A DNA stretch of 24,167 bases from CAVZLD01 sp964522605 (GCA_964522605.1 CAZFWV010000070.1:1-24167); one strand, 5' to 3'. Positions 1-7,423 are shown, counted from the stretch's first letter. The notes: a model not told the origin generated them from the sequence alone. Program-made: numbers and translations.

Positions 1-73
1 CGAAAGACTGTAGGCGAAAGACTGTAGGCTCCAGCCTCCAGTCTGCAGCCTCCAGCCTTCGGAGAAAGACTGT
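1..73. repeat. Short direct repeats upstream of and touching the first gene
   Basis: A 14-base unit, CGAAAGACTGTAGG, occurs twice in tandem (1-14 and 15-28). A third, shorter copy of its core (AAAGACTGT) lies at 65-73. Between them is a CTCCAGCCT-rich tract that itself contains repeated CAGCCTCCAG words. The third core runs into the GTG start codon at 72, so the repeat supplies part of the translation start. GGAGAAAG at 61-68 is the likely Shine-Dalgarno sequence. The window edge cuts the tract, so its full length is unknown. Confidence 0.7.
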
Positions 74-962
74 GAAACGCATTCTGATTGTCGATGATCT
101 GCTTTCCGAAAGAACGCTGGCCGGAGCGCTATTGCTGCGGGAAGCGAAGTGGGAGGTGGATTACGCGAATAACGGGCGTGAAGCACTCGAGCAGATTGAG
201 CGACAACGTCCGGACCTGATCGTCACGGACCTTCAGATGCCCGAGATGGATGGGCTGGAACTCGTCTCGGCGGTTCGGCAGCGGTTTCCTTTGATTCCCG
301 TCATTCTGATGACGGCTCGCGGTAGCGAGGAGATTGCCGTTCAGGCATTGCAGAGTGGAGCCGCCAGTTACGTTCCGAAACGCGCACTGCCCGAAACGCT
401 CGTCGAAAACGTCACCCAGGTGCTCGCGAACATGGAAGAGCGGTTTGACGAGCACCGACTGACTTCTTCGTTATCGGAAATGAGCTACGTCCTGGAAAAT
501 GACTCCAAACTGATGTCGACGCTGGTTTCCCGCTTGCGGCAGATCGTCCAGGAGCGTCAGTTGTTTGATGAGACGGAGAGCTTGCGATTGGCGACGGCGT
601 TAAGCGAGGCATTGGAAAACGCCCACTACCACGGGAACCTCGAAGTCTCATCCTCGCTTCGTGAGGAGAGTCTCGGAGCGTACTTCGATTTGGCACGCAC
701 CCGTCGGGAAGAGCCTCCATACATGGATCGCCGCGTCCATGTGAAAGCGGTTTTTTCCCCCGATGAAGTCGTCTTGGTGGTCCGGGATGAGGGTCCCGGA
801 TTCGATTTGGCCTGCATTCCCGATCCGACCGATCTCTCCTGGTTGGAACGCCCGCATGGTCGCGGGATTCTCCTGATGCGAACCTTCGTGGATGAAGTGA
901 ACTTCAACGACAAAGGTAACGAGGTCTCACTCGTCAAACGCCGGGTGCAACCTGAAGCCTGA
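72..962 (+). CDS. Response regulator receiver fused to RsbW-like HATPase domain
   Basis: The 296-residue protein begins with a CheY-like receiver: acidic pair D9/D10, phospho-acceptor D53 in VTDLQMP, T81 and K103. A helical linker (about 115-165) follows. The C-terminal domain is an anti-sigma-factor-type GHKL ATPase: N-box around E179 to N183 (SEALENAHYHGN), G1 box DEGPGFD (239-245) and G2 box GRGILLM (263-269). No histidine-phosphorylation domain is visible, so this is probably not a sensor kinase. By family knowledge such ATPases bind or phosphorylate sigma or anti-anti-sigma partners. I infer that receiver phosphorylation gates a partner switch in the cytoplasm. The start is GTG with GGAGAAAG 4 nt upstream. 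No partner gene lies adjacent in the window. Confidence 0.9.
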   Translation: MKRILIVDDLLSERTLAGALLLREAKWEVDYANNGREALEQIERQRPDLIVTDLQMPEMDGLELVSAVRQRFPLIPVILMTARGSEEIAVQALQSGAASYVPKRALPETLVENVTQVLANMEERFDEHRLTSSLSEMSYVLENDSKLMSTLVSRLRQIVQERQLFDETESLRLATALSEALENAHYHGNLEVSSSLREESLGAYFDLARTRREEPPYMDRRVHVKAVFSPDEVVLVVRDEGPGFDLACIPDPTDLSWLERPHGRGILLMRTFVDEVNFNDKGNEVSLVKRRVQPEA

Positions 963-1063
963 CGGGGACGCTCGCCGCAGCAGGTAACCAGTGGCAAGAC
1001 CTCAGGGCACGACTCGACGACGCCGGGTGAGTCGCGTCTCCGAAGCGAGAGCTGCGGGTTGGC

Positions 1064-1080
1064 CAAGGCGAGCCGCCTTG
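1064..1080 (+). terminator. Candidate terminator hairpin after the response-regulator gene
   Basis: CAAGGCG at 1064-1070 and CGCCTTG at 1074-1080 form a perfect 7-bp stem with a 3-base loop, followed by TTGTTGGT. It lies about 100 nt past the stop codon. The T-rich tail is weak, so terminator function is only a suggestion. Confidence 0.3.
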
Positions 1081-1113
1081 TTGTTGGTCCCTACGGTCGT
1101 CGCCTTTTCGATG

Positions 1114-1258
1114 CTTAGGGATGACTCAGAAATAACTTCGGCATCTCAGCACTCTCGTTTAACCGCGCGCCCAGCGGGCCGCGGAAGATCCGCCCCTCGA
1201 CCCGCGGGGCGATGCCCGCGCGGTTAAACGAGGAAGTTGTTTCTGAGCCGTTCCTTAG
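1114..1258. repeat. Long palindromic intergenic element (copy 1)
   Basis: Nested inverted repeats span the element. The inner arms (1154-1169 and 1217-1232) are 16-bp perfect complements (CTCGTTTAACCGCGCG). The outer arms (1125-1138 and 1234-1247) are 14 bp with one mismatch. Weaker complementarity extends out to about 1114 and 1258. The left end (CTTAGNGATGACTCA) recurs at 11521, so this belongs to a dispersed family. No transposase is encoded. It resembles a REP- or MITE-like element, but its mobilisation is unproven. Confidence 0.75.
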
Positions 1259-1394
1259 GCTGGCGTCTGGTTGAGACGCCTCCGCGTGCGCACCCGGAGC
1301 AAAATGCTATGTATGAGGAGAGCGACCTCGGTCGATCTCTCCACTCCTCGTCAAAACAGGCGCATCCGTCGTAAATGGAACGCCGGAGGTATCT

Positions 1395-2303
1395 ATGCAG
1401 GATGGAATGGCACTGGCATCCGTGCGATGCGAAACTCGATATCCCATCGATAACCTCAAGACAACTTGGGTCTCGGTCGCCGTACCGACCGCGGACGGCG
1501 ATGCGCGAATTGTCGAGGGCCACTTGGCCGACCTGTCGTTTCGTGGTGTCCGACTGGCACTGAACGAAAAAGTCTTGCCGGGGCAGCGGGTGACGCTGCA
1601 TCTGACGTTGCCGGCGATCGAAATCGATTTGATCCGGGAGGCGACCGTCTGCTGGACGGAACCGCGGGACGCCGAATCTTGGTGGGTCGGCTGCTCGCTG
1701 GAAGAGCGGCTTGAAGAGGAAACGATTGACCGGATGGCCGTCACCAGGATTCTGAATCGACGTCGCGATACTCGCTATCCCATTTCGCAAGCAGCGAAGG
1801 TGCGGTGGGAGCTGTCGGATGAAGTGCATGACGTTCAGATCGTGAACTTTTCCAAGGGTGGCTTCTGCATCGTGGGTTCGGATGCCAGCACGCGACCGAC
1901 CGACCGAATCATGTTGCTGTTGGAGTCGGATGGGCACCGAGTGAAAATCCCCGCTCGCGTGATGTGGCAGCGTCCAATGCAGGAAGGCCATGCGGTAGGA
2001 TGCTCCTTCACCACGCGGGATGGCTTCGTGCGGTTACGAGATTTCCTCGAACCGGGCGTCACGCGAGATGGCTTGGGCAAGGCCGCAGGGGCCCGCGCCG
2101 CCCGTGGCCCGACGGGATGGGTTGCCGTGGCCGTGTTTGTCCTGCTCGCCGTGGAATTCCTGCAACTGGTCGGCGGTCAGCCCCGGTTGTGGCAAACGGT
2201 TCGGCAGGCGGTTGTCGAACGGGTGGTGCAGCCCGTTCAGGACGGCTGGCGAGCCGTCTCGAAGGACCGCGAATCCAAAGAATCCGGTCCCACCTGGAAT
2301 TAG
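1395..2303 (+). CDS. Tandem PilZ-domain protein with C-terminal membrane segment
   Basis: The 302-residue protein carries two PilZ-type domains. In the first, R11/R15 make an RxxxR motif and D46-L-S-F-R-G51 makes DxSxxG. In the second, R123/R127 and N151-F-S-K-G-G156 do the same. Both c-di-GMP-binding motif pairs therefore look intact. Residues about 241-261 (GWVAVAVFVLLAVEFLQLVGG) form one hydrophobic helix, which would leave the PilZ domains in the cytoplasm and the protein tail-anchored. The ATG at 1395 has GGAGG at 1385-1389 with a 5-nt spacer. Family knowledge suggests c-di-GMP-dependent control of motility, adhesion or exopolysaccharide. The target is unknown, and no cyclase or phosphodiesterase is nearby. 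Confidence 0.85.
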   Translation: MQDGMALASVRCETRYPIDNLKTTWVSVAVPTADGDARIVEGHLADLSFRGVRLALNEKVLPGQRVTLHLTLPAIEIDLIREATVCWTEPRDAESWWVGCSLEERLEEETIDRMAVTRILNRRRDTRYPISQAAKVRWELSDEVHDVQIVNFSKGGFCIVGSDASTRPTDRIMLLLESDGHRVKIPARVMWQRPMQEGHAVGCSFTTRDGFVRLRDFLEPGVTRDGLGKAAGARAARGPTGWVAVAVFVLLAVEFLQLVGGQPRLWQTVRQAVVERVVQPVQDGWRAVSKDRESKESGPTWN

Positions 2304-2389
2304 CCGGATCTCGGACAATCTGGATGCGCGTCCTCGGTTGCCCGTTTTGTCACGTAGGCCGCCACACGACTTCCCAATTCTCCGATTGA

Positions 2390-2420
2390 CGTCTCCGGCC
2401 CCAAACCAAGCCGGCAGACG
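2390..2420 (+). terminator. Candidate hairpin after the PilZ gene
   Basis: CGTCTCCGGC (2390-2399) can pair with GCCGGCAGACG (2410-2420), giving a 10-bp stem with one bulge and a 10-base loop. It lies about 87 nt past the PilZ stop codon. There is no U-tract, so termination activity is uncertain. Confidence 0.28.
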
Positions 2421-2529
2421 CTGACGTGCACCCGACGAATTGCGACGAACTTGGACTTGGCCAACCTGAAGGATCTCGCTACGTTAGGCGATTACCGGTA
2501 GAGGAAGGTTCTGGCTAGGGAGGGTGTCT

Positions 2530-2625
2530 ATGTCGCTACAACTGCTGGTTGCGGCCATCAATCTGACCGTCGTTGCGTTGATTGCGGCGGGCGTCGTGGA
2601 AAGTCGGAATCGACTTCAACCTTGA
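2530..2625 (+). CDS. Possible 31-residue single-span membrane peptide
   Basis: An ATG at 2530 is preceded by a strong Shine-Dalgarno-like AGGGAGGG (2517-2524) with a 5-nt spacer. It opens a 31-codon frame ending in TGA at 2623-2625. Residues 3-23 (LQLLVAAINLTVVALIAAGVV) are almost entirely hydrophobic, and the tail is charged (ESRNRLQP), which fits a one-span membrane peptide with a cytoplasmic C-terminus. I do not recognise a family. A spurious frame is possible, because GC-rich DNA often gives short hydrophobic frames. The good ribosome-binding site is the main support. Confidence 0.35.
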   Translation: MSLQLLVAAINLTVVALIAAGVVESRNRLQP

Positions 2626-2775
2626 CCCCGCGTCGGCAGCTCTCGACTCTCGCTGCGACAGAGTCCGGGAAGCCATTTCTAGATCGTGGCGTGAGAAGGT
2701 AAGGTTCTCGTCGAGCCGTAGTTGCGCCGTATTCGACTTGTCAGCAGCCTCGCATTGCTCGTTTTGAGGCAGCGC

Positions 2776-3306
2776 TCAGTACTCGATCAGGCGGACGACT
2801 TTGCGTGGAGCGATCCGTTGTCGGCCTCCCAACGCACGAAGTTCAATCAGAAACGCGCAGCTGTGGACCTCCGCGCCGATATGTTCGACGAGCTGGCAAC
2901 ATGCATCGACGGTTCCGCCGGTTGCCAGCAGGTCGTCGACGACGAGGACACGTTGGCCGGGTTGGAGCCCATCGACGTGCATCTCGAGCGAATCATGGCC
3001 GTATTCCAGCTCGTAGTGAAACGCGTGCGTCTCAAACGGCAGCTTGCCCGGCTTGCGGATGGGCACGAATCCGACCTGGAGCGCCAGCGCGAGGGGGCTG
3101 GCGAAAATGAATCCGCGGGCCTCGGCGGCGACGACGACATCGATTGGGGCATCGCGGTATTCGTCGGCCAACTGTTCGATCGCCGCGGCGAATGCGGTCG
3201 GCGAAGCCAGCAGTGGCGTGATGTCCCGAAAAAGAATGCCCGGCTTGGGAAAATCACGGATTTCGCGAATGTAATCGCGCAAGTCGATGCTGGAGCGGGC
3301 GGACAT
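2776..3306 (-). CDS. apt: Adenine phosphoribosyltransferase
   Basis: The enzyme makes AMP and pyrophosphate from adenine and PRPP, a cytoplasmic purine-salvage step. The product is 176 residues, normal for the family. It opens with SIDLRDYIREIRDFPKPGIL followed by FRDITPLL, the typical Apt N-terminus. The PRPP-binding loop VLVVDDLLATGGT is present, as is the conserved AEARGFIF segment. The frame stays open upstream to 3432, but the ATG at 3306 is preferred: GGGGAGAT lies 9 nt upstream (3316-3323) and homology begins right after it. It lies 100 bp downstream of the sigma-factor gene on the same strand, so cotranscription is possible. Confidence 0.95.
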   Translation of the reverse strand: MSARSSIDLRDYIREIRDFPKPGILFRDITPLLASPTAFAAAIEQLADEYRDAPIDVVVAAEARGFIFASPLALALQVGFVPIRKPGKLPFETHAFHYELEYGHDSLEMHVDGLQPGQRVLVVDDLLATGGTVDACCQLVEHIGAEVHSCAFLIELRALGGRQRIAPRKVVRLIEY

Positions 3307-3406
3307 GGCTGCGTCATCTCCCCGAAGAAGTCCCGTCTGGAATACACGCTTTGATAGACGGTAGGCCGGGGACTGGCAAGGGGATCGGCCGCCTGGCGCG
3401 ATTCGC

Positions 3407-4285
3407 TTACCGAGACTCGGTCTCTGGCTCACGAAGCCCGTCGGACAATTTGTGGAGCGCTTCGGTTTCGATCTGCCGGACGCGTTCTCGCGTCAGACCG
3501 AGACGTTCGCCGATTTCCTTCAGCGTATGCGGCTCCAGATCGTCGAGGCCAAACCGCATGCGGAGAACGGTTGCCTCGCGCGGGTCCATGTGCTCGAGCA
3601 TATGCAGGACGTGCCGCAGAATATCGTGCTCGAGCAATTCATCCTCCGGCGTCTTCGTCCGTTCGTCCATCACCATTTCGCCGAGCGACCAACCGGCTTC
3701 CGATTGGTCCGTTTGGGGTGTGGAGTTGTAGATGTTGATCGCCTTCTTGATGATGGGCAGTTTTTTCTTCGGCAGACCCAGGACCCGGGCGATTTCCTCG
3801 ACTGTCGGCGTTCGGCCCAATTCCTCGGACAGTCGCGCATTGGCTCGGCGCCATTTCGAGAGCAGCTCGACCATGTAGGCGGGAATCCGAATGGTCTTTG
3901 CGGAATTGATCAAGGCCCGCTTGATCGACTGCTTGATCCAGTAACTGGCGTAGGTGCTGAAGCGGGTGCCCATTCCTGGGTCAAATCCTTCCACGGCCCG
4001 CAACAGCCCCAGGTTGCCTTCTTCGATCAGATCCTGCAGACCTAAACCTTTGCCCGTATAACCGCGAGCAATGTTGACGACGAGCCGCAGGTTGGCCCGC
4101 ACCATTTGATCGCGCGCCCGCGTGTCGCCATCGCCGATCCGACGAGCGAGTGCCCGTTCTTCTTCGGCGCTCAGCAGCGCGGTTTCGTTGATTTCGCGGA
4201 GGTACGTTTCCAGCGGAGTCTGGACGGAGCCCTCGGCGCCCGCCGTGCGGGGCCGAGGTTCGGAGCGAGTGGGAGTGCGGGTCAT
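3407..4285 (-). CDS. RNA polymerase sigma factor, RpoD/SigA-like (group 2 type)
   Basis: At 292 residues it lacks the long region 1.1 and non-conserved insert of a housekeeping RpoD, which suggests a group-2 (RpoS/HrdB-like) sigma factor. Region 1.2 starts near residue 23 (TPLETYLREI). Region 2 spans about 58-128: RANLRLVV, DLIEEGNLGLL, and the -10-recognising TYASYWIKQSIKRAL. Region 3 is about 137-212. Region 4 is about 222-283, with helix-turn-helix TLKEIGERLGLTRERVRQIE that contacts the -35 box. The start is ATG at 4285, with no obvious Shine-Dalgarno sequence. It lies between rpsA and apt on the same strand. Whether it is the principal or an alternative sigma factor cannot be decided from this window. 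Confidence 0.93.
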   Translation of the reverse strand: MTRTPTRSEPRPRTAGAEGSVQTPLETYLREINETALLSAEEERALARRIGDGDTRARDQMVRANLRLVVNIARGYTGKGLGLQDLIEEGNLGLLRAVEGFDPGMGTRFSTYASYWIKQSIKRALINSAKTIRIPAYMVELLSKWRRANARLSEELGRTPTVEEIARVLGLPKKKLPIIKKAINIYNSTPQTDQSEAGWSLGEMVMDERTKTPEDELLEHDILRHVLHMLEHMDPREATVLRMRFGLDDLEPHTLKEIGERLGLTRERVRQIETEALHKLSDGLREPETESR

Positions 4286-4489
4286 AGGCTTGCCGTGGCG
4301 CTCGGATGGATGCGGACCGGAGATGAACAGTCAACACATCGACCCATCGGCCGCCGTTTCTACAGCTCGGCAGGAGCTTGTGGAACTGCGCGGAATGATC
4401 CTGCACTGCGGTCCATAACAGTGGCAACGAGGCGCCGAGGTCAGAGGCATCGGCCGCCTCGTCGATCGAGGTCGCGGCTGCCGGGATCC

Positions 4490-4515
4490 GGCCGCCAGAA
4501 CGCCATTCTGCGGCC
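4490..4515 (-). terminator. Candidate hairpin just downstream of rpsA
   Basis: GGCCGCCAGAA (4490-4500) and TTCTGCGGCC (4506-4515) form a 10-bp stem with one bulged base and a 5-base loop. It begins 26 nt past the rpsA stop on the minus strand. No U-run follows, so it could be a Rho-type pause, an mRNA-stabilising hairpin or chance. Confidence 0.33.
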
Positions 4516-4541
4516 TGCAACGACGACTCGGACCAATCTTG

Positions 4542-6329
4542 TCAGTCGCTCGAGTCGGTCTTGAACAAGGGGCCCGATTCTCCCAAGCCGCCCTTGAGAT
4601 CCTTCGGGGGGGCTTGTGCAGAAACCGATCGGTCCGGTTCCGACTCTGCCGCGGCAGCTTCGTCCTCCTCTGCCCAATCGACCCGCTTTCGCGAGAGACC
4701 GATCTTCCGATCTTCCGTGTCGACCCGCAGAATCTTCACCTCGATCTCGTCCCCGACTTTCACGATCTCTTCTGGGTTCTCGACCTTGTGATCGGCCAGT
4801 TCCGAGATGTGCAGCAGCCCCTCCAGACCGTCCTCCAAGCCCACGAACACGCCGAAGTTCGTGATCTTGGTGACGGTGCCTTTGACGAGCTCGCCTGGCT
4901 GATAGCGGCTGGGAATGTCGTTGATCCAGGGATCCTCTTCCAGCTGCTTCAGTCCCAGAGCGATTCGCCGCCGATCCTGATCTACCGACAGGACGCGGCA
5001 TTCGACCTCCTGCCCCTTTTCCAGCATCTCGTTGGGATGACTGATCTTGCGGGTCCAGGACATGTCGGAAACGTGCAGCAGTCCGTCGATTCCCTCTTCC
5101 AGTTCCACGAACGCGCCGTAGTTCGTCAGATTGCGAACCCGACCCTTTACCAGACTGCCCTCGGGATATCGCTCGCCAACATCCTCCCAGGGATTCTTCT
5201 GGGTTTGCTTCATTCCCAGCGAGATTTCCTGCTTTTCCTTGTCGATCCCCAGAACGACCACGTTGATCTCGTCGCCAATCTGGACCAGTTCGTGCGGATG
5301 ACTGATGCGTTTTGTCCAGGACATCTCGCTGATGTGGACCAACCCTTCGATGCCCTCCTCGAGCTTGACGAACGCACCGTAGGACATCACGTTGACGACC
5401 TTTCCCTCAACGACGGATCCGACCTCGTATTTCTCCTCCACGTTGTCCCAGGGACTGGGCAACATCTGCTTCATGCCCAGCGCGATCTTCTCGCGTTCGT
5501 AGTCGATATTCAGGATCATCACTTCGATTTCCTGATCGATGGCGACCAACTCAGAAGGATGACCAATCCGACCGTGGCTCATGTCGGTGATGTGCAGCAA
5601 GCCGTCGATGCCGCCGAGATCGACGAACGCACCGAACTCGGCAATATTCTTGACCACGCCCTTGCGAATCTGGCCGACTTCCAGTTCGCGCAACAACTGT
5701 TCCCGGTCCTCTTGCCGTTGCTTTTCGATCAGGCTTCGTCGGCTGACGACGATGTTGCGGCGCGCCTCGTCGATTTTCAGCACTTCGCACTGAACGACCC
5801 GACCGATGTATTCGCCAATATCGTGCGGCCGACGGATGTCGACTTGGCTGGCCGGCAGAAACACATTCACGCCAATATCGACCAGCAGCCCGCCCTTGAT
5901 CTTGCGCGTGCAGGTTCCTGTGACGACCTGGCCCTCCTGGATCGTCTTCATCATCTCCTGCCAGGCCAGGATCTTCTCCGCCTTTCGCTTGCTCAGGCTG
6001 ATCATCCCAAAGGGATCGTCCAGGGTTCCCGTGGCGTCTTCGACTTCCTCCACCAGGACCTTGATTCGCTCGCCAACATGGGGCGTTTCGTCTTCCTCCT
6101 CCCACTCCGAGATCGGGATCGTCCCCTCGCTCTTGAAACCAACGTCGACCAAAACGCGATCTTCATCAATCCGAATAACTCGACCCTCGACGATGTTGTT
6201 GACATCGACAGTCGTTTCGGCATCTACGTCCGTGAGTTCGGGATCCTCTGCCTCCGCTAACGCGGCATTGACCTCAGCTGCGAACTCCTGATCATTCTCC
6301 AAACTGCGAATTAGATTTCGGTCGACCAT
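4542..6329 (-). CDS. rpsA: 30S ribosomal protein S1
   Basis: S1 binds mRNA and the 30S platform and helps initiate translation on structured leaders. This 595-residue protein has six S1/OB-fold repeats, at about 43-115, 130-198, 215-288, 300-374, 387-461 and 474-548. Repeats 3-6 carry the classic pattern YGAFV.L..GI.GL.H.S, with SHP and LGMKQ or LGLKQ words. Repeats 1 and 2 are more divergent (DVGFKSEGTIP, DIGVNVFLP), as expected for ribosome-anchoring repeats. An acidic N-terminus and a low-complexity tail after about 555 flank them. The ATG at 6329 has a weak AGGT-type ribosome-binding site. The frame on the opposite strand (4539-6260) is a codon-bias shadow. Confidence 0.97.
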   Translation of the reverse strand: MVDRNLIRSLENDQEFAAEVNAALAEAEDPELTDVDAETTVDVNNIVEGRVIRIDEDRVLVDVGFKSEGTIPISEWEEEDETPHVGERIKVLVEEVEDATGTLDDPFGMISLSKRKAEKILAWQEMMKTIQEGQVVTGTCTRKIKGGLLVDIGVNVFLPASQVDIRRPHDIGEYIGRVVQCEVLKIDEARRNIVVSRRSLIEKQRQEDREQLLRELEVGQIRKGVVKNIAEFGAFVDLGGIDGLLHITDMSHGRIGHPSELVAIDQEIEVMILNIDYEREKIALGMKQMLPSPWDNVEEKYEVGSVVEGKVVNVMSYGAFVKLEEGIEGLVHISEMSWTKRISHPHELVQIGDEINVVVLGIDKEKQEISLGMKQTQKNPWEDVGERYPEGSLVKGRVRNLTNYGAFVELEEGIDGLLHVSDMSWTRKISHPNEMLEKGQEVECRVLSVDQDRRRIALGLKQLEEDPWINDIPSRYQPGELVKGTVTKITNFGVFVGLEDGLEGLLHISELADHKVENPEEIVKVGDEIEVKILRVDTEDRKIGLSRKRVDWAEEDEAAAAESEPDRSVSAQAPPKDLKGGLGESGPLFKTDSSD

Positions 6330-6529
6330 TACTTACCTGGAGCGTGTGATCCTTCGGCAGCGAGCAGGCCATCGTCGCTCAATACGCTTGGGATCAGTCT
6401 GCAAAACGAAGGTGAAGCCCACCAGTTGTGCCACGCCGGCACGAGGGAATTACTGGATCGGGCGAAACTAAAAAAGCTATCAGATTCCCCAGACGCAAGC
6501 AACGGCTTTCACGTGCGATTTCAGAGCCC

Positions 6530-6629
6530 NNNNNNNNNNNNNNNNNNNNNNNNNNNNNNNNNNNNNNNNNNNNNNNNNNNNNNNNNNNNNNNNNNNNNNN
6601 NNNNNNNNNNNNNNNNNNNNNNNNNNNNN
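6530..6629. other. Assembly gap of exactly 100 N
   Basis: The run of 100 N is the conventional placeholder for a gap of unknown size. The true distance between plsC and rpsA is therefore not known, and a gene could be missing. Confidence 0.98.
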
Positions 6630-6723
6630 GGGACAAGCTGGTTGCGTCCCGCGCGTCCGAAAGGTCCGAGTCGACTCCGCTTCGCGCGAGCGTCTGATCA
6701 TTGACCGGCGGCGGCAGAATGGA

Positions 6724-6740
6724 CGACTTGAGACAAGTCG
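6724..6740 (-). terminator. Hairpin directly after the plsC stop codon
   Basis: CGACTTG (6724-6730) and CAAGTCG (6734-6740) form a perfect 7-bp stem with a 3-base loop. The stem starts two bases past the plsC TAG (6743-6745) on the minus strand. It lacks a U-run. The ACTTGTCTCAAGT word resembles the outer arms of the hairpin at 19366-19465, so it may be part of a dispersed repeat that also ends the gene. Confidence 0.4.
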
Positions 6741-6742
6741 GC

Positions 6743-7423
6743 CTACGAAGGCGAAGCGGTTGACTGGGCGTCGATGGATGGCCGATGGATGCCCAGTTGT
6801 TGGGCTCGACGCAAGCATTGCTCCAATCGGTCCTGAAGCAGTGCCAGCAATTCATCGTCGTCCGACTGCGCCACCTGTTGGGCCTCGATCGGGGCCCCAA
6901 ATTGAACGGCAACCGGGCCCAAACGCGGCAGGCGCCGATGGCGCGGCCAGATCTCATAGGCACCCGCGATTGCTACCGGGACCAGCGGCACGCGGGCTCG
7001 TCGCGCCAACGCGCAGATTCCCGGCTTCAGCGGACTGAGGCCTCCATCGGGGGAACGCGTTCCCTCGGGGTAGACCAGTACGAGTTCGCCCCGACGCAGT
7101 CGGCGGAGCGTTTCACGCATCCCGGCGAGGCCGAATCCGTCCCTCTGGATGGGGATCGTATCGTACCACTCAAGCACTCGGGCAAACGGCTTCCAGCGGA
7201 ACAGCGACTCGCGCGCCAGAGAATTCACGCGGCGATCGCACGCGAGTCCGACGAAGATTGGGTCCAAGTAGCTTTGATGATTCGAACAGACGATCGCACC
7301 GCCTTCGCGGGGCAGCAGTCGGCGGTCGGCCGCGCGGATCCGGAACAGGACGGTGCACAGCATGCGAGCGACGGTGCGCGTCATGTTGTACGACCAGCGT
7401 TTGGCGAGAGACCGTTGAGTCAT
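6743..7423 (-). CDS. plsC: 1-acyl-sn-glycerol-3-phosphate acyltransferase
   Basis: This enzyme acylates lysophosphatidic acid to phosphatidic acid, a step in phospholipid synthesis at the inner membrane. The 226-residue protein has the PlsC/LPLAT catalytic motif H49-QSYL-D54 (HX4D), the PIQRD segment (block II) and the PEGTRS motif at 119-124 (block III), then block IV VPLVPVAIAGA. A hydrophobic patch near residues 16-30 could associate with the membrane. Its ATG overlaps the stop of queC (ATGA), implying translational coupling. In many bacteria plsC lies in a cmk-plsC-rpsA cluster. Here rpsA is next on the same strand but across a sequence gap. The acyl-donor preference cannot be read from the sequence. 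Confidence 0.93.
   Translation of the reverse strand: MTQRSLAKRWSYNMTRTVARMLCTVLFRIRAADRRLLPREGGAIVCSNHQSYLDPIFVGLACDRRVNSLARESLFRWKPFARVLEWYDTIPIQRDGFGLAGMRETLRRLRRGELVLVYPEGTRSPDGGLSPLKPGICALARRARVPLVPVAIAGAYEIWPRHRRLPRLGPVAVQFGAPIEAQQVAQSDDDELLALLQDRLEQCLRRAQQLGIHRPSIDAQSTASPS

Larger units (their letters stand above)
963..1394. other. Intergenic region, 432 bp, no convincing gene
   Basis: No reading frame here has a recognisable protein or a ribosome-binding site. It holds a small perfect hairpin at 1064-1080 and a large palindromic element at 1114-1258, described separately. The last 130 bases form the leader of the PilZ gene. I could not identify a convincing promoter. Confidence 0.6.
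2304..2775. other. Intergenic region, 472 bp, with one possible small gene
   Basis: No recognisable protein of normal size is encoded here. The region contains a candidate hairpin at 2390-2420 and a possible 31-codon membrane peptide at 2530-2625, listed separately. The rest (2626-2775) lies downstream of the minus-strand apt gene and shows no clear terminator. Confidence 0.5.
6330..6742. other. rpsA upstream region with scaffold gap
   Basis: About 200 bp upstream of rpsA precede the N run, and about 113 bp follow it before plsC. I see no gene in either part. The rpsA promoter probably lies in 6330-6529 or in the missing sequence. I found no clear -35/-10 pair. Confidence 0.6.

Noticed and set aside
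991..1227. 78-codon frame in the first intergenic region
   Set aside because: It runs through the palindromic element, is highly Arg-rich, and lacks a ribosome-binding site.
2776..3432. Long form of apt starting at 3432
   Set aside because: It would overlap the end of the sigma-factor gene and add 42 residues absent from the family. The ATG at 3306 has a ribosome-binding site.
4539..6260. 573-codon open frame on the plus strand opposite rpsA
   Set aside because: It is antisense to a six-repeat S1 protein. The repetitive, biased codons of rpsA keep the opposite strand open. The translation has no recognisable fold and shows repeats only because S1 repeats.
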